Assembly: GCF_900100605.1 (NCBI RefSeq)
Contig: NZ_FNCN01000005.1
Coordinates: forward strand, 162,828-226,827
DNA from: Sinosporangium album
GTDB lineage: Bacteria; Actinomycetota; Actinomycetes; Streptosporangiales; Streptosporangiaceae
Direction of reading: 5' to 3'
DNA length: 64,000 bases
Each line of letters opens with the position of its first letter. Position 1 is the stretch's first letter. The notes below the pieces were generated by a model that was not told the DNA's origin, did not search any database, and saw only the letters and a list, made by a program, of their open reading frames with translations. Position numbers and translations under genes: made by a program. Shown here piece by piece: positions 9,470-18,867 of the stretch.

Positions 9470-9653
9470 GTTCCATCCTCCTGGGCGATGTCGAACGAGT
9501 GACCGATCCCGCGCCGGCCGGTTTGGCATGTCGTGGGCGCGGGAGATGGATTGTCACAGGGTTCAACCTACCGTTATCCGCGCCGGTCGCCGTGCCGTAT
9601 GACGGGTGAACCTGACAGACTGATCCTTGTCAAGGGGCGATGAGAGGATGGCC

Positions 9654-9992
9654 ATGGCCGAGACCGATCCCGAGGAGCTGGAGCGTCGCATCGAGCGCAC
9701 GCGCACCGAGCTGGCCCGCACGGTGGACGAGATCGCCGAAAGGGTGCACCCGCGGCGTGTCGCGGAGCGGGGCGTCGCCAAGGCCAAGGCCAACGCCGAG
9801 CATTTCGTGTCCACGGCCGCCGATCTGATCGGGCTCGGGGCGCGCGACGCCACGCCGGACAGGCAGGCCGACGACGGCGAGGCGCTCTGGGAGGACGACC
9901 GGCCCGCGCTGGCGCCGGCGCTGGTGGCCGTGGGGGCGGTGCTCGTGGTGGGGGCGGTCGTGATGCTGTGGCGCCGCCGTCGCCGCCGCTGA
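9654..9992 (+). CDS. DUF3618 membrane-anchored protein
   Basis: A 112-residue protein. The N-terminus DPEELERRIERTRTEL...IAERVHPRR is the DUF3618 helix, usually found with envelope stress genes in actinomycetes. A C-terminal span (about residues 81-105) ends in a string of arginines, predicting a single-span protein with an amphipathic helical body. ATG 9654 has AGAGGA six bases upstream. The in-frame ATG at 9648 is too close to it. The next genes, DUF6286 and AmaP-like, belong to the same envelope theme. Confidence 0.85.
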   Translation: MAETDPEELERRIERTRTELARTVDEIAERVHPRRVAERGVAKAKANAEHFVSTAADLIGLGARDATPDRQADDGEALWEDDRPALAPALVAVGAVLVVGAVVMLWRRRRRR

Positions 9993-10241
9993 TGTTCTGA
10001 CATGCTCCGAGAGGAAGGTTCGGTTTTCGCCCCGAAAAGTCGGCCCCTCCTCTGACGACCTCAACGACACGGTCTCAGCGGCGCGGCTTCCCCGGACCAC
10101 GTGGAGGCCGGCGCCATCGCGCCGTCCTATGCGACCTATGCGGCGGCGCCAGTAAATTCTTTTCGCAGTCATCACCCGCTGTTGGGCAAAGACGCGGAGG
10201 CGGCGCTCCATCGCGCAGCGTGTCCGTGTACCTCTGTCGGG

Positions 10242-10865
10242 GTGACCACTGCCCAAGACGTCGCGCGCAGCGAGGGCGTCGCCGCTCCCCGAGGAGACCA
10301 GCAGCGCCAGGCGGCCCACCGCAGGGCCCATCGTGTGCTGCGCCCCTGCCGTACGCCGCTGGGGGTGGCCGTGGCGCTGGCCCTTACCGCGGTCTTCTCC
10401 CTCACCGCGATCGAGGCCGTCGGGCTGCTCATCGGGAAGCCGCCGGGGCTACTGCCGCTGGAGCGCATCGGGGCGGCACTGTGGGCGACGAGGTGGTCGG
10501 ACGCGTCCGCGGCGGGCGCGGGAGTGATCGCGGCCCTGGCGGGAACGGTCATGATCATGGCTGCGCTGCTGCCGGGGCGCACCAGGCTGGTGCCCCTGCG
10601 AGGCACCGATCCGCACACGGTCACGGGGGTGACGCGGCGCGGGCTGCGCCGCAGCCTGCGCGCGGTCGCGCAGTCCGTGGACGGGGTGGAGCGCGCCCGC
10701 GTCCGCCTCGGACACCGGCACATCGAGGTCATGGTGGTCGTCGCCGCGGACTGCGGCGGGCACATGCTGCGCAAGGTCGGCACGGCGGTGGGAGACAGGC
10801 TCGCCGGGGTCGGCGCCCTCTCCGGCGGCGAGGTCGTGGTCCGGCTGCGGGGGAAGAGGCGCTGA
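10242..10865 (+). CDS. DUF6286-like membrane protein of the Asp23/AmaP cluster
   Basis: A 207-residue protein from GTG 10242. The upstream open frame to 10101 looks non-coding. The N-terminal 45 residues are polar and basic. Two membrane spans follow (about 49-70, LGVAVALALTAVFSLTAIEAV, and about 95-120), then a cytoplasmic domain beginning RRGLRRSLRAVAQSVDGVERARV and ending in a basic tail. This layout matches DUF6286 proteins encoded beside Asp23 and AmaP in actinomycetes. It is 3 bases from the AmaP-like gene and surely cotranscribed. Biochemical function is unknown. Confidence 0.75.
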   Translation: MTTAQDVARSEGVAAPRGDQQRQAAHRRAHRVLRPCRTPLGVAVALALTAVFSLTAIEAVGLLIGKPPGLLPLERIGAALWATRWSDASAAGAGVIAALAGTVMIMAALLPGRTRLVPLRGTDPHTVTGVTRRGLRRSLRAVAQSVDGVERARVRLGHRHIEVMVVVAADCGGHMLRKVGTAVGDRLAGVGALSGGEVVVRLRGKRR

Positions 10866-10868
10866 GGG

Positions 10869-11366
10869 ATGCGAGTTTTCACGGCCAACCGTCTGGGCCT
10901 GGCGCTGGTCGGCACCACGCTGCTGGGGGGCGGGGTCTACGCGGTGCTGCGCGGCCGGGGCGTGCTGCCGGGGCACGACCCGCGCGGGCGGGTGCTCAAC
11001 TCCGCCGTGCCGACCTTTCTGGCCGATCACGTGTGGGCGGCGTGGATCGCGATCGCGCTGGCGGTGCTCGTCGCCCTGCTAGCCCTGAGGTGGCTGCTGC
11101 TGGCCCTCGGATGGGGGAGGTACGGCAGGCGGGACGGCACGGGCACGGCGATTGTGTGCGTGGGGCTTAAAGAAGTCGAAGGGCTCCGTGTCGGTGTTCG
11201 TATCGTCGATGATGACAAGCTCAGGATCGGGGTGAGCTGCCCGCCGGACGCCGACCTGGGATCCATGGTCGCCAAGCTCGACCGGGACGTCGTCGCGCGG
11301 GTGCGCCGCCAGGCTGGCACCGGCGATCTGCCCGCCGTCGTGCGCCTGCACGTGCGTGCCCGATGA
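10869..11366 (+). CDS. amaP: AmaP-like alkaline-shock membrane anchor protein
   Basis: A 165-residue protein with two membrane spans (about 9-27 and 57-82) and a C-terminal domain (about 92-165: [31 protein letters not shown]...) of the type that in AmaP recruits Asp23 to the membrane. It follows the DUF6286-like gene by 3 bases. Two oddities: no Asp23 gene is found beside it, and its last 288 bp lie antisense to the open tail of the glycosyltransferase-like gene on the minus strand. The AmaP name rests on topology and cluster context. Confidence 0.7.
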   Translation: MRVFTANRLGLALVGTTLLGGGVYAVLRGRGVLPGHDPRGRVLNSAVPTFLADHVWAAWIAIALAVLVALLALRWLLLALGWGRYGRRDGTGTAIVCVGLKEVEGLRVGVRIVDDDKLRIGVSCPPDADLGSMVAKLDRDVVARVRRQAGTGDLPAVVRLHVRAR

Positions 11367-12767
11367 CCTGCGCCTGCGTCCCTTGGCGCGCGACCTTTCG
11401 CCGATCGCGAGCCCCGCGGCCAGGCAGGCGAGAGGGATGCCGACCACGGCGTAGCGGTGGTCGAAGGCCGCCACGAACGGCGGGGCGACGACGAGCGCCA
11501 GCGCCGCCGCGTACGGCAGGAGCGTGGCCCCGCCGAGCCGCCGCACCCTGACCAGCACCCCGGTCAGCCCGATGAGCAGCAGGCCGGCGAGCAGCGGCCC
11601 GCGCACGAAGACGTGGTCCTGGTAGGTGCGCAGCCATCCGGCGTAGGGCTCGACGACGGCGGGCCGGCCGCTGGCGCCGCGCTGGTATTCGCGCGTCAGC
11701 TCCTCGGCCGTGCGCCCCTGGGAGGCGGGGGAGTCGGAGAACGGGCGGGCGGTGTCGGGGAAGACGTAGGACGACTGCGGCCCCGGAGTGGGGTAGACCC
11801 TGCGCTCCCAGGTGAAGACGTGCGCCACGTCGGTGAGGCCGGTGGTGAGGAAGTCCAGGGGCTGGGCCATGATGGCCTCGCGCGCGAACTGGCCGGCGAG
11901 TTTGTCACGTTCCGTCCAGGTGCCTTTGATCTTGCTCAACGGGGAGTCCGCGTCCCAGATGTAGACCGGCGGCGGCTGCCGCTCGCTCGGGGGCGTGGTG
12001 GGGCAGAGCGCCGCCACCGGACCGGTCGGCCGGATCACCCCGCAATCGGCGAACGACATCGTGCGCGCCCACAGGAAGGCGTTGCCCCGGGTGAGGGCGA
12101 GTTCGCCGTGCTCGCTCTGGAACCACACCGCGTATCCGCCCACCGCGAGCGCGCTCGCGACGGCGGTGGAGGCCAGGGCCCGCCACCCGAAGCGCGTGAT
12201 CCCGAGCAGCATGCAGACCAGCACCACGCCGATGAGGGGCAGGCCGATGGTGCGGGTGATCGTGGCCGCTCCGAGCAGCAGCCCGGCGAGCAGGGCCAGG
12301 GGCACGGTGGGCCGCTCCCGCCACAGCAGCAGCGTGACGGCGAGAGTGATGAGGAACACGAACAGCAGGTCGGCCATGACCAGATGTTCGAGCTGGACCA
12401 GGTAGGCGTCGAGGAGCACCGGCAGCGTGAGGAGGGTGGCCGCCCACCCGGGCAGCCGGGTGCGCCGCCGCAGCACGGCGTAGACGCACACGGCGACGGC
12501 GAGCCCGAGCAGGTGCTGCGCGACGGTGACGGCGGTGACGCTGCCGAGCGGTCGAAGGGCCCACAGGAACAGGGCGTAGCCGGAGGGCCTGGACTCCAGC
12601 GGCTGGGGGGAGAGCGCGGCCCCGAGGTAGGCGAAGGAGTCGGCCCAGAACCAGATCGCCGGCCGGTAGCCGAGGACGGCGAGCGCCCGCAGCGCCGTGC
12701 CGAGCAGAAGAGCGATCAGGAAGACCCAGTGCCGTCGCAGGCCGCCTGCGACACCGGTCACCGACAC
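11079..12767 (-). CDS. Multi-span GT-C-like glycosyltransferase membrane protein
   Basis: The start GTG 12767 has a strong AGGGAGG ribosome site. The first ~465 residues contain about ten hydrophobic spans, an early acidic loop [13 protein letters not shown], a [13 protein letters not shown] segment and a late [18 protein letters not shown] segment. This is the general plan of GT-39/ArnT-like GT-C enzymes that use polyprenyl-phosphate sugars. After the basic stretch [13 protein letters not shown] the frame runs on for about 96 polar residues exactly antisense to amaP, giving 562 in all. That tail looks non-native, so a lost stop or frameshift near 11366 is likely. Substrate unknown; the minus-strand gene ends tail-to-tail with amaP. 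Confidence 0.7.
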   Translation of the reverse strand: MSVTGVAGGLRRHWVFLIALLLGTALRALAVLGYRPAIWFWADSFAYLGAALSPQPLESRPSGYALFLWALRPLGSVTAVTVAQHLLGLAVAVCVYAVLRRRTRLPGWAATLLTLPVLLDAYLVQLEHLVMADLLFVFLITLAVTLLLWRERPTVPLALLAGLLLGAATITRTIGLPLIGVVLVCMLLGITRFGWRALASTAVASALAVGGYAVWFQSEHGELALTRGNAFLWARTMSFADCGVIRPTGPVAALCPTTPPSERQPPPVYIWDADSPLSKIKGTWTERDKLAGQFAREAIMAQPLDFLTTGLTDVAHVFTWERRVYPTPGPQSSYVFPDTARPFSDSPASQGRTAEELTREYQRGASGRPAVVEPYAGWLRTYQDHVFVRGPLLAGLLLIGLTGVLVRVRRLGGATLLPYAAALALVVAPPFVAAFDHRYAVVGIPLACLAAGLAIGERSRAKGRRRRSSGTHVQAHDGGQIAGASLAAHPRDDVPVELGDHGSQVGVRRAAHPDPELVIIDDTNTDTEPFDFFKPHAHNRRARAVPPAVPPPSEGQQQPPQG

Positions 12768-12892
12768 GCAAAACCTCCCTGCCGGGGTTGCAAGGTCGGC
12801 TGCCCATCCTAGGCGTGATTCGCCGTCGGCCGGGGGGATGGGGATTTCGCTCGGGCTACCTGGCCTATTAAGGTGGCCTCAAACACCGATAA

Positions 12893-13083
12893 GCCCGTGC
12901 GGGAGAGTGTCCTGGCAGCCGGCCAGGTCCCCTGAAGGAGCAAGCCCTCCCCGCGAACCTCTCAAGGCAAAGGACCGTACGGGTGAAGGTGGCCTCTGGA
13001 AAGCAGGCCCGACGGGTCTCGCCGAAGGTGAAAGTCCAGCAAAAACTGGATGAAACTCTCAGGCACACACGACAGAGGGGGAG
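12893..13083 (+). promoter_or_regulatory. Tandem glycine riboswitch
   Basis: Two adjacent glycine aptamers precede gcvT. Aptamer 1 (about 12893-12984) has a P1 stem CCCGT/ACGGG, the conserved GCGGGAGAG core, CTGAAGGAGCAA and the closing CTCTCAAGGCAAAGGACCGT block. Aptamer 2 (about 12985-13083) has CTCTGGAAAGC, CGCCGAAGGTGAAAGTCC and the closing GAAACTCTCAGGCA block. Family knowledge predicts that glycine binding turns on the gcv genes. The expression platform is probably between the second aptamer and the gcvT ribosome site (GAGG, 13107-13110). Confidence 0.95.
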
Positions 13084-13118
13084 GATTCCGACATCTGTCC
13101 CTGCCTGAGGTGTTGATC

Positions 13119-14210
13119 ATGTCCAGACCCACGCCGTTGCGTGCCGTCCACGAGAGCCACGGCGCGACGCTGACCGACTTCGCCGGGTGGCTGATGCCCC
13201 TGCGCTACGGCAGCGAATCCGTCGAGCACAACGCGGTCCGCACGGCGGCCGGGCTCTTCGACCTGTCCCACATGGGCGAGATCTTCGTGACGGGCCCCGG
13301 AGCCGCCGCCGCGCTCGACCACGCCCTCGTCGGCCGGCTGTCGGCCCTCGACCCCGGCCGCGCCAGATACACGATGATCTGCGACGACCGCGGGGGAATC
13401 CTCGACGACCTGATCGTCTACCGCCTGGCGGACGAGGAGTTCATGGTCGTGGCCAACGCCTCCAACGCCCCCCTGGTCGCCGACGAGCTGACCGCCAGGG
13501 CGCAGGGCTTCGACACCGAGGTCCGCGACCGCTCCGAGGACTACGCGCTCGTCGCGGTGCAGGGACCGCAGGCGGAGACCATTCTCGCCTCGCTGACCGA
13601 CGCCGACCTGCCGACCCTGAAGTACTACGCCGGCCTGCCCGGCACCGTGGCCGGAATCGAGGCACTCATCGCGCGCACCGGATACACCGGTGAGGATGGC
13701 TTCGAGCTGTTCGTCGCCGCGGGCGACGCCGAGCACATCTGGCACACGCTGATGCGCGCCGGCGAGCCGTACGGCTTGCGCCCCGCAGGACTGTCCGCAC
13801 GCGACACGCTGCGCCTTGAGGCGGGAATGCCGCTCTACGGCAACGAACTGTCGAGGGGGCTCACTCCGTTCGACGCGGGCTTCGGACGTGTGGTGAGGTT
13901 TGACAAGCCAGGTGACTTCGTCGGCAGGACCGCCCTTGAACCCCTCAAGGACATCCCGCCCCGCCGCCGCCTGGTCGGACTGATCGCGACCGGCCGCAGA
14001 GTGCCCCGGCACGGTTATCCGGTGGTGCTCGCCGCAGGCGGCGACGTCGTCGGCGAGATCACCAGCGGCGCCCCGTCGCAGACCCTCGGCAAACCCATTG
14101 CCATGGCTTATGTCGACTCCGGCGCGACCGGCGGGCTCGCGGTGGACATCCGGGGCACGCGCGAGCCGGTCGACCTGGTCGAACTGCCTTTCTACAGGAG
14201 GAACAAGTGA
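13119..14210 (+). CDS. gcvT: Glycine cleavage system T protein (aminomethyltransferase)
   Basis: A 363-residue T-protein that transfers the methylene group from H-protein-bound aminomethyl-lipoate to tetrahydrofolate, releasing ammonia. Family blocks are complete: [10 protein letters not shown], the folate-binding region [38 protein letters not shown] and [12 protein letters not shown] at the end. ATG 13119 lies 8 bases after GAGG. The longer frame from 13050 would start inside the riboswitch. The stop overlaps the gcvH GTG. No gcvP is in the window, so the P-protein must be elsewhere. Confidence 0.97.
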   Translation: MSRPTPLRAVHESHGATLTDFAGWLMPLRYGSESVEHNAVRTAAGLFDLSHMGEIFVTGPGAAAALDHALVGRLSALDPGRARYTMICDDRGGILDDLIVYRLADEEFMVVANASNAPLVADELTARAQGFDTEVRDRSEDYALVAVQGPQAETILASLTDADLPTLKYYAGLPGTVAGIEALIARTGYTGEDGFELFVAAGDAEHIWHTLMRAGEPYGLRPAGLSARDTLRLEAGMPLYGNELSRGLTPFDAGFGRVVRFDKPGDFVGRTALEPLKDIPPRRRLVGLIATGRRVPRHGYPVVLAAGGDVVGEITSGAPSQTLGKPIAMAYVDSGATGGLAVDIRGTREPVDLVELPFYRRNK

Positions 14211-14596
14211 GCAGCATTCCCGACGAGCTCAGCTACACCAAGGAGCACGAGTGGGTCGCGGGTCTTGACGACGGCCGCATCGTGACCATCGGCATCACCG
14301 CGTTCGCCGCCGAGGCCCTCGGCGATGTGGTCTACGTGCAGCTTCCCGAGGCGGGGGCGGCCGTCGCGGCCGGAGACTCGTGTGGCGAGGTCGAGTCCAC
14401 CAAGTCGGTGAGCGACATCTTCGCCCCCGTGAACGGTGAGATCGTCGAGGTCAACACCGCCCTTGTGGACGACCCGTCGCTGGTCAACAGCGACCCGTAC
14501 GGCGAAGGCTGGATGTTCCGCGTGCGCCTTGAGACCGATCCGGACGACCTGCTCAGCGCCGAAGAGTACACCGCGCTGACCCAGAGCCAGACCTGA
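14207..14596 (+). CDS. gcvH: Glycine cleavage system H protein
   Basis: A 129-residue lipoyl carrier protein that shuttles the aminomethyl group between P and T proteins. Lipoylation is expected on Lys66 in the motif [14 protein letters not shown]. The N-terminal LSYTKEHEW and the C-terminal [10 protein letters not shown] are standard family motifs and the length is normal. The GTG start overlaps the gcvT stop by 4 bp, so both are under the riboswitch. Confidence 0.98.
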   Translation: MSSIPDELSYTKEHEWVAGLDDGRIVTIGITAFAAEALGDVVYVQLPEAGAAVAAGDSCGEVESTKSVSDIFAPVNGEIVEVNTALVDDPSLVNSDPYGEGWMFRVRLETDPDDLLSAEEYTALTQSQT

Positions 14597-14627
14597 GCGT
14601 CTGAGCACCCCAGCCCAACGCTTCGCC

Positions 14628-14655
14628 GCCCGCCGGCCCCGCAAGGCCGGCGGGC
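14628..14655 (+). terminator. Hairpin between gcvH and sdaA
   Basis: GCCCGCCGGCC (14628-14638) and GGCCGGCGGGC (14645-14655) form a perfect 11-bp stem around CCGCAA. No T-run follows, so it may end or attenuate the gcv transcript, or protect its 3' end, rather than act as a classical intrinsic terminator. Confidence 0.5.
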
Positions 14656-14707
14656 ATGGCCACCCCGAGTGCGCGGGCAGGCTTCGCGCAGGAAAGGCGC
14701 AACGACT

Positions 14708-16084
14708 GTGGCGATCAGCGTCTTCGACCTCTTCAAGATCGGCATCGGCCCTTCGAGCTCGCATACCGGCGGCCCGATGGCCGCCGCCCACAAGTTCGCC
14801 CGAGGGTTGCGCGACGACGGTCTGCTGGCGAAGACCGCCGAGGTCACCGTCATCCTGTACGGCTCGCTCGGGCTCACGGGCAAGGGCCACGGAAGCGACA
14901 AGGCCGTTCTGCTCGGCCTCTCCGGCGAGAAACCGGAACTCGTCGACGTCGACACCGTGGACGAACGCCTGGCCGCCATGCGGGCCGTCGGCGCCGTCAC
15001 CCTGTTCGGCGACCACGAGATCCCCTTCGTGGTCGGCGAACACCTGGTGTTCGAACGCAAGCTCAGCCTGCCGCACCACCCCAACGGCATGCTGTTCACC
15101 GCCAAGAACGACAGCGGCGGTGTGCTCCGGGAGAAGACCTACTACTCGGTCGGCGGCGGGTTCATCGTCGACGAGTCCGCCACGGGCGCCGACCGGATCA
15201 AGGCCGACGACACCGCCCTGCCGTACCCCTTCACCACCGCGGCCGAACTGCTCGCCCACTGCGACGAGACCGGCCTGTCCATCTCCGGCCTCATGCTGGA
15301 GAACGAGAAGGCGTTCGGACGCTCCGAGAGCGAGATCCGCGACGGGCTGCTGAACCTGTGGCGGGTCATGTCCGAGTGCGTACGGCGCGGCTGCTCCCGC
15401 GAGGGGGTGCTCCCCGGCGGGCTGAAGGTCAGGCGGCGCGCCCACCAGATGCACCGCAGGCTCCAGAGCGAACCCGCCGAGAAAGACCCGCTGCAGACCA
15501 TGGACTGGGTCACCCTCTTCGCCCTCGCCGTCAACGAGGAGAACGCCGCGGGCGGCAGGATCGTCACCGCCCCCACCAACGGCGCCGCCGGCATCATCCC
15601 CGCCGTGCTCACCTACTACGACAGGTTCGTGCCGAAGGCCGACGCCGACGGCGTCATCCGCTTCCTGCTCACCGCCGGCGCCATCGGCGTCCTGTTCAAG
15701 GAGAACGCCTCGATCTCCGGCGCGGAGGTCGGCTGCCAGGGCGAGGTCGGATCGGCGTGCTCCATGGCCGCCGCCGGGCTCACCGAGGTCCTCGGCGGCA
15801 CACCCGCACAGGTCGAGAACGCCGCGGAGATCGGCATCGAGCACAACCTCGGGCTGACCTGCGACCCCATCGGCGGGCTCGTGCAGATCCCGTGCATCGA
15901 ACGCAACGCGGTGGCCTCCATCAAGGCCATCACCGCGTCCCGCATCGCCCTGCGCGGCGACGGCCGCCACTTCGTCTCCCTGGACAAGGCCATCCGCACC
16001 ATGAAGGCGACCGGCGCCGACATGCTCAGCAAGTACAAGGAGACCTCGCGCGGCGGCCTCGCCGTCAACGTCATCGAGTGCTGA
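14708..16084 (+). CDS. sdaA: L-serine ammonia-lyase, iron-sulfur dependent
   Basis: A 458-residue single-chain serine dehydratase that converts L-serine to pyruvate and ammonia with a 4Fe-4S cluster. The beta domain comes first ([20 protein letters not shown]) and the alpha domain follows with [29 protein letters not shown] and the cluster region [22 protein letters not shown] 14708 fits the family N-terminus. The open frame to 14669 adds unrelated residues. Its place after gcvT-gcvH suggests a glycine to serine to pyruvate route, possibly with read-through from the riboswitch transcript. Confidence 0.96.
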   Translation: MAISVFDLFKIGIGPSSSHTGGPMAAAHKFARGLRDDGLLAKTAEVTVILYGSLGLTGKGHGSDKAVLLGLSGEKPELVDVDTVDERLAAMRAVGAVTLFGDHEIPFVVGEHLVFERKLSLPHHPNGMLFTAKNDSGGVLREKTYYSVGGGFIVDESATGADRIKADDTALPYPFTTAAELLAHCDETGLSISGLMLENEKAFGRSESEIRDGLLNLWRVMSECVRRGCSREGVLPGGLKVRRRAHQMHRRLQSEPAEKDPLQTMDWVTLFALAVNEENAAGGRIVTAPTNGAAGIIPAVLTYYDRFVPKADADGVIRFLLTAGAIGVLFKENASISGAEVGCQGEVGSACSMAAAGLTEVLGGTPAQVENAAEIGIEHNLGLTCDPIGGLVQIPCIERNAVASIKAITASRIALRGDGRHFVSLDKAIRTMKATGADMLSKYKETSRGGLAVNVIEC

Positions 16085-16105
16085 CCCCGGCCGCCGCGGC
16101 GGAGG

Positions 16106-16807
16106 TCAGGCCGACCCGTTGGCCTGGGCGACGAAGGCGTTGAACAGCGACGGGTCGTCGCCGGCTTCCGGGTGCCACTGTACGGCGAGCGCAAAAGGGT
16201 GGCCGTCCAGTTCCAGGGCCTCGACCGTGCCGTCCTCGGCCGTGGCGGTGACGGTGAGGCCGTGGCCGAGGCGGTCGGCGGCCTGGTGGTGGTAGTGCGA
16301 GCAGTCCAGGAAGTCGCTGCCGGTGATGGCCGCGAGGCGGCTGTCGGGCGCGAGCAGTACGGGAAGTTTGCCGAAGGTGGCGGGGGCCGGTGCGTGGCCT
16401 GTGTGGCCGACCAGGTCGGGGAGGTGCTGGTGGAGCGTGCCTCCCATGGCGACGTTGAGCACGTGCAGGCCGCGGCAGATGCCGAGGAAGGGCAGGTCCG
16501 ACTCCACGGCCCGGCACACGAGCGCGACCTCGGCCTCGTCGCGGAACCTGCGCACGTAGTTGGTCTCCGGGTGAGGCGCCTGGCCGTACCACCTCGGGTC
16601 GACGTCGCCGCCTCCGGCGACGATCAGGCCGTCGAGCCGTTCGACCAGCTTGGCGGGGTCGCCCGCCAGCGGGAGCAGGACCGGCTGGCCGCCCGCGTCC
16701 ACCACCTTGTCGATGTAGGTGAGGGGGAGGAGCGCGGAGGGCACGTGCCAGGTGGCGAAGCTCGCGGTCTCGATGTAGCAGGTGATGCCGATGAGGGGGC
16801 GGTTCAT
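16106..16807 (-). CDS. Gamma-glutamyl-gamma-aminobutyrate hydrolase-like class I amidotransferase
   Basis: A 233-residue PuuD-type peptidase C26 protein. The nucleophile elbow FLGICRGLHVLNV places Cys111, and VQWHPE places His212 and Glu214, so the catalytic triad is intact. The ATG shares bases with the stop of the upstream SDR remnant (TGATG). The family frees GABA or a similar product from a gamma-glutamyl conjugate. It is the only unbroken gene of what looks like a gamma-glutamyl catabolic operon, so it may still be expressed but without its partner enzymes. Confidence 0.88.
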   Translation of the reverse strand: MNRPLIGITCYIETASFATWHVPSALLPLTYIDKVVDAGGQPVLLPLAGDPAKLVERLDGLIVAGGGDVDPRWYGQAPHPETNYVRRFRDEAEVALVCRAVESDLPFLGICRGLHVLNVAMGGTLHQHLPDLVGHTGHAPAPATFGKLPVLLAPDSRLAAITGSDFLDCSHYHHQAADRLGHGLTVTATAEDGTVEALELDGHPFALAVQWHPEAGDDPSLFNAFVAQANGSA

Positions 16808-17157
16808 CACGCGCCCAGCGGAGTTACGTAGGCCCCTGAGATGCCCCCGTCGACGAGGAACTGGGAGGCGGTCGAGTCGTCGTCGGGAGGGGAGATGCCC
16901 GCGTTGTCGAACGCGATGTCAACGCTCCCAAAGGTCGTGTGCGCCGTCTCGAACATGCCGGCGACCTCCGCCTCGACGGTCACGTCGGCCCGGACGAACA
17001 GCCCGTCCACCTCGCGCGCGGCCTTCTCCCCGGCGGAGGCGTCGATGTCCACGCGGACCACACGCGCCCCTTCCGAGGCGAACCGCCTCGCCGAGGCCAG
17101 GCCGATCCCGCTCCCCGCTCCGGTGATGACCGCGACCCGGTCCTGAAGACGGTGCAT
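16807..17157 (-). pseudogene. SDR oxidoreductase with internal deletion
   Basis: A 116-residue remnant of a short-chain dehydrogenase that is normally about 250 residues. The N-terminal Rossmann part is good: VAVITGAGSGIGLASARRFASEGARV, with an SDR-type GSVDIAFDNAGISPP at about residues 81-91. Directly after DDDS the sequence jumps in frame to the C-terminal TASQFLVDGGISGAYVTPLG. The catalytic Ser and the YxxxK motif, roughly 130 residues, are gone. An active oxidoreductase is very unlikely. The deletion kept the frame and both ends. Confidence 0.88.
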
Positions 17158-17196
17158 GTCTCTTGTCGCTCCCGAGGATGAAGATCGTCATTCTTC

Positions 17197-17631
17197 TCAT
17201 TGGTCGGAAATGAAGACGTTCTTGGTCTCGCTGAAGACGGCGAGTGCGTCGGGTCCGAGTGTTCGGCCGAGTACCGACTCCTTGCATCCGCCGAAAGGGG
17301 TCCAATAGCGCACCGACGAGTGGGAGTCGACCGACAGAGCACCCGCCTCGACGGCACGGGCCACGCGTAGCGCGCGGCCCATGTTCCGGGTCCAGATCGA
17401 CCCGGACAGACCGTACCGCGTGTCCTTGGCCACGCGCACGGCCTCGTCCTCGGCCTCGGTCTTGTCCTTGTCCTCGGCGCCGTGCCGTGCCACCTCGTCG
17501 AGGAAGTGACGCGCGGACAGGCGTTCGCCCTGGAGTCTGCCCTGCATGTCGGCGATCGCCGGCACCACGGTGTCGATGCGACCGGCCGCCACCTCAACGC
17601 TCAGTTCCTCGACCGTGAGCGTCCCCGCCAC
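17197..17631 (-). pseudogene. Deletion chimera: glutamine synthetase N-terminus joined to aldehyde dehydrogenase C-terminus
   Basis: A 144-residue open frame starting at GTG 17631 behind a perfect GAGGAG site. Residues 1 to about 47 match the start of a glutamine-synthetase-like gamma-glutamyl ligase (LTVEELSVEVAAGRIDTVV, then DMQGRLQGERLSARHFLDEV). After a charged junction DKDKTEAEDEAV it becomes the C-terminus of an aldehyde dehydrogenase (VRVAKDTRYGLSGSIWTRN, then SVRYWTPFGGCKES and ETKNVFIS). Both catalytic centres are absent. A single in-frame deletion across two operon genes explains it. The normal GGYKQSG-type motif reads GGCKES, suggesting relaxed constraint. Confidence 0.85.
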
Positions 17632-17982
17632 GTCGTTCTCCTCGCGAAGACCATGGGCCAATTGTCAGACCTCTGAGGTTTACCCGTACTTCTTCACCCG
17701 CAGCAACCTCAGCCCCAAAATCGCCTATCTTGACGATCTACACAAGTCAGCTGTGGCACCCTGACCAGCATCCTGGTCTGGCCATGTCGGTTTTTCGGGG
17801 ATTTCTGGCCTGATCATTGCGTTATCCCTTCCAAATGAGCTTCTTTGATGCTGAGGCCCGAGACATCCATCGACAGCGGTATGCGACTTCTAGTCATGGT
17901 CGAGGTGGGCAAAGGGGGCATCGTCTCCCGGCATGATGAGATGCTCAGCGGGCCGTAACATCAGTAACGGGGCGAATGGCTT
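17632..17982. other. Gene-free stretch with candidate operator
   Basis: About 350 bp between the divergent GS/ALDH remnant and a membrane-protein gene. It contains the TCAGA-CC-TCTGA inverted repeat next to the remnant and otherwise AT-richer DNA that probably holds the two promoters. No coding frame with convincing codon use was seen. Confidence 0.6.
17665..17676. promoter_or_regulatory. Candidate operator TCAGACCTCTGA
   Basis: A perfect inverted repeat (5 bp arms, 2 bp spacer) 34 bases upstream of the remnant's GTG. GntR/FadR-type regulators often bind short repeats of this kind before gamma-glutamyl catabolic operons. No such regulator is in the window, so the link is an inference. Confidence 0.35.
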
Positions 17983-18867
17983 ATGGGGGATTGGTTCCAA
18001 GAGCGTGTCATCGAGACCGAACGGCTGCCGCTGTTCTGCTTCTTTGTGGCGCTCATCGTGGCGTTCGTATTCACCCGCATCAACGTGCGGCTGATCAGGG
18101 CCAACGTGCGATGGTGGTTCAAGAACGTCAACGTGGGCGACGTGCACGTCCACCATGTCGTGTTCGGCGTGGTGCTCATGCTCGTAGGCGGCGTGGCGGG
18201 CCTCATCACCTCCGGGGTGTCGTCCGGCTGGTTCGCCGTCACAGCGGCCGTCTTCGGCGTCGGCGCGGCCCTGGTGCTGGATGAATTCGCCCTGATCCTG
18301 CACCTGCGGGACGTCTACTGGTCCGAAGAAGGGCGCACTTCCGTCGACGCGGTGTTCGTCGCCGTCGCCATGACCGGCCTGCTGCTGCTCGGCCTGCGCC
18401 CCCTCGGCTGGGAGACGCCCGACGGCACCGCCGAAGGGGCGTGGATCGCCGTCGGCCTCATCGCGGCCAACCTCGTCCTCGCGATCGTCACGCTGCTCAA
18501 AGGCAAAATCTGGACCGGCCTCGTCGGGCTGTTCGTGCCATTCCTGCTGATCATCGGAGCGATCCGCCTGGCCCGCCCCGGATCCCCCTGGGCGCACTGG
18601 TTCTTCGCGCTCAACTCCAATCGCCCTCGCCCGGGCAAGTGGGCCAAAGCCGTACACCGCGAGGAACGGCTGCGCCGCCCCGTCATCCGCGCCAAGATCT
18701 CCTTCCAGGAGTTCCTGTCCGGCCGCCACGACCTCCCCTCGCCCATCCGCCGCCTGTCCGCCCACATCCAGGACACGGTCGGCGAACTGCACCGCGGCGC
18801 CTCGCGCTCCGAGCACGGGCACGGGCACGGGCACGAGAGCTCCACCCGTTCGCGCAGGCCCCGGTGA
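17983..18867 (+). CDS. Uncharacterised polytopic membrane protein with His-rich tail
   Basis: A 294-residue protein not recognised beyond its topology. About six membrane spans lie in residues 15-200, with a motif NVGDVHVHHVVFGVV at the second span, an acidic pair in LDEFALILHLRDVYW and a charged cytoplasmic C-terminus. The tail repeats HGHGHGHE near residue 280, which could bind metal. Start ATG 17983 is the first plausible codon. It stands alone between a decayed operon and convergent glutamate decarboxylase. An actinobacterial conserved hypothetical is the safest call. Confidence 0.75.
   Translation: MGDWFQERVIETERLPLFCFFVALIVAFVFTRINVRLIRANVRWWFKNVNVGDVHVHHVVFGVVLMLVGGVAGLITSGVSSGWFAVTAAVFGVGAALVLDEFALILHLRDVYWSEEGRTSVDAVFVAVAMTGLLLLGLRPLGWETPDGTAEGAWIAVGLIAANLVLAIVTLLKGKIWTGLVGLFVPFLLIIGAIRLARPGSPWAHWFFALNSNRPRPGKWAKAVHREERLRRPVIRAKISFQEFLSGRHDLPSPIRRLSAHIQDTVGELHRGASRSEHGHGHGHESSTRSRRPR

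Noticed and set aside
11457..12812. 451-residue plus-strand frame opposite the glycosyltransferase-like gene
   Set aside because: Low-complexity Gly/Arg/Glu sequence typical of GC-rich antisense frames.
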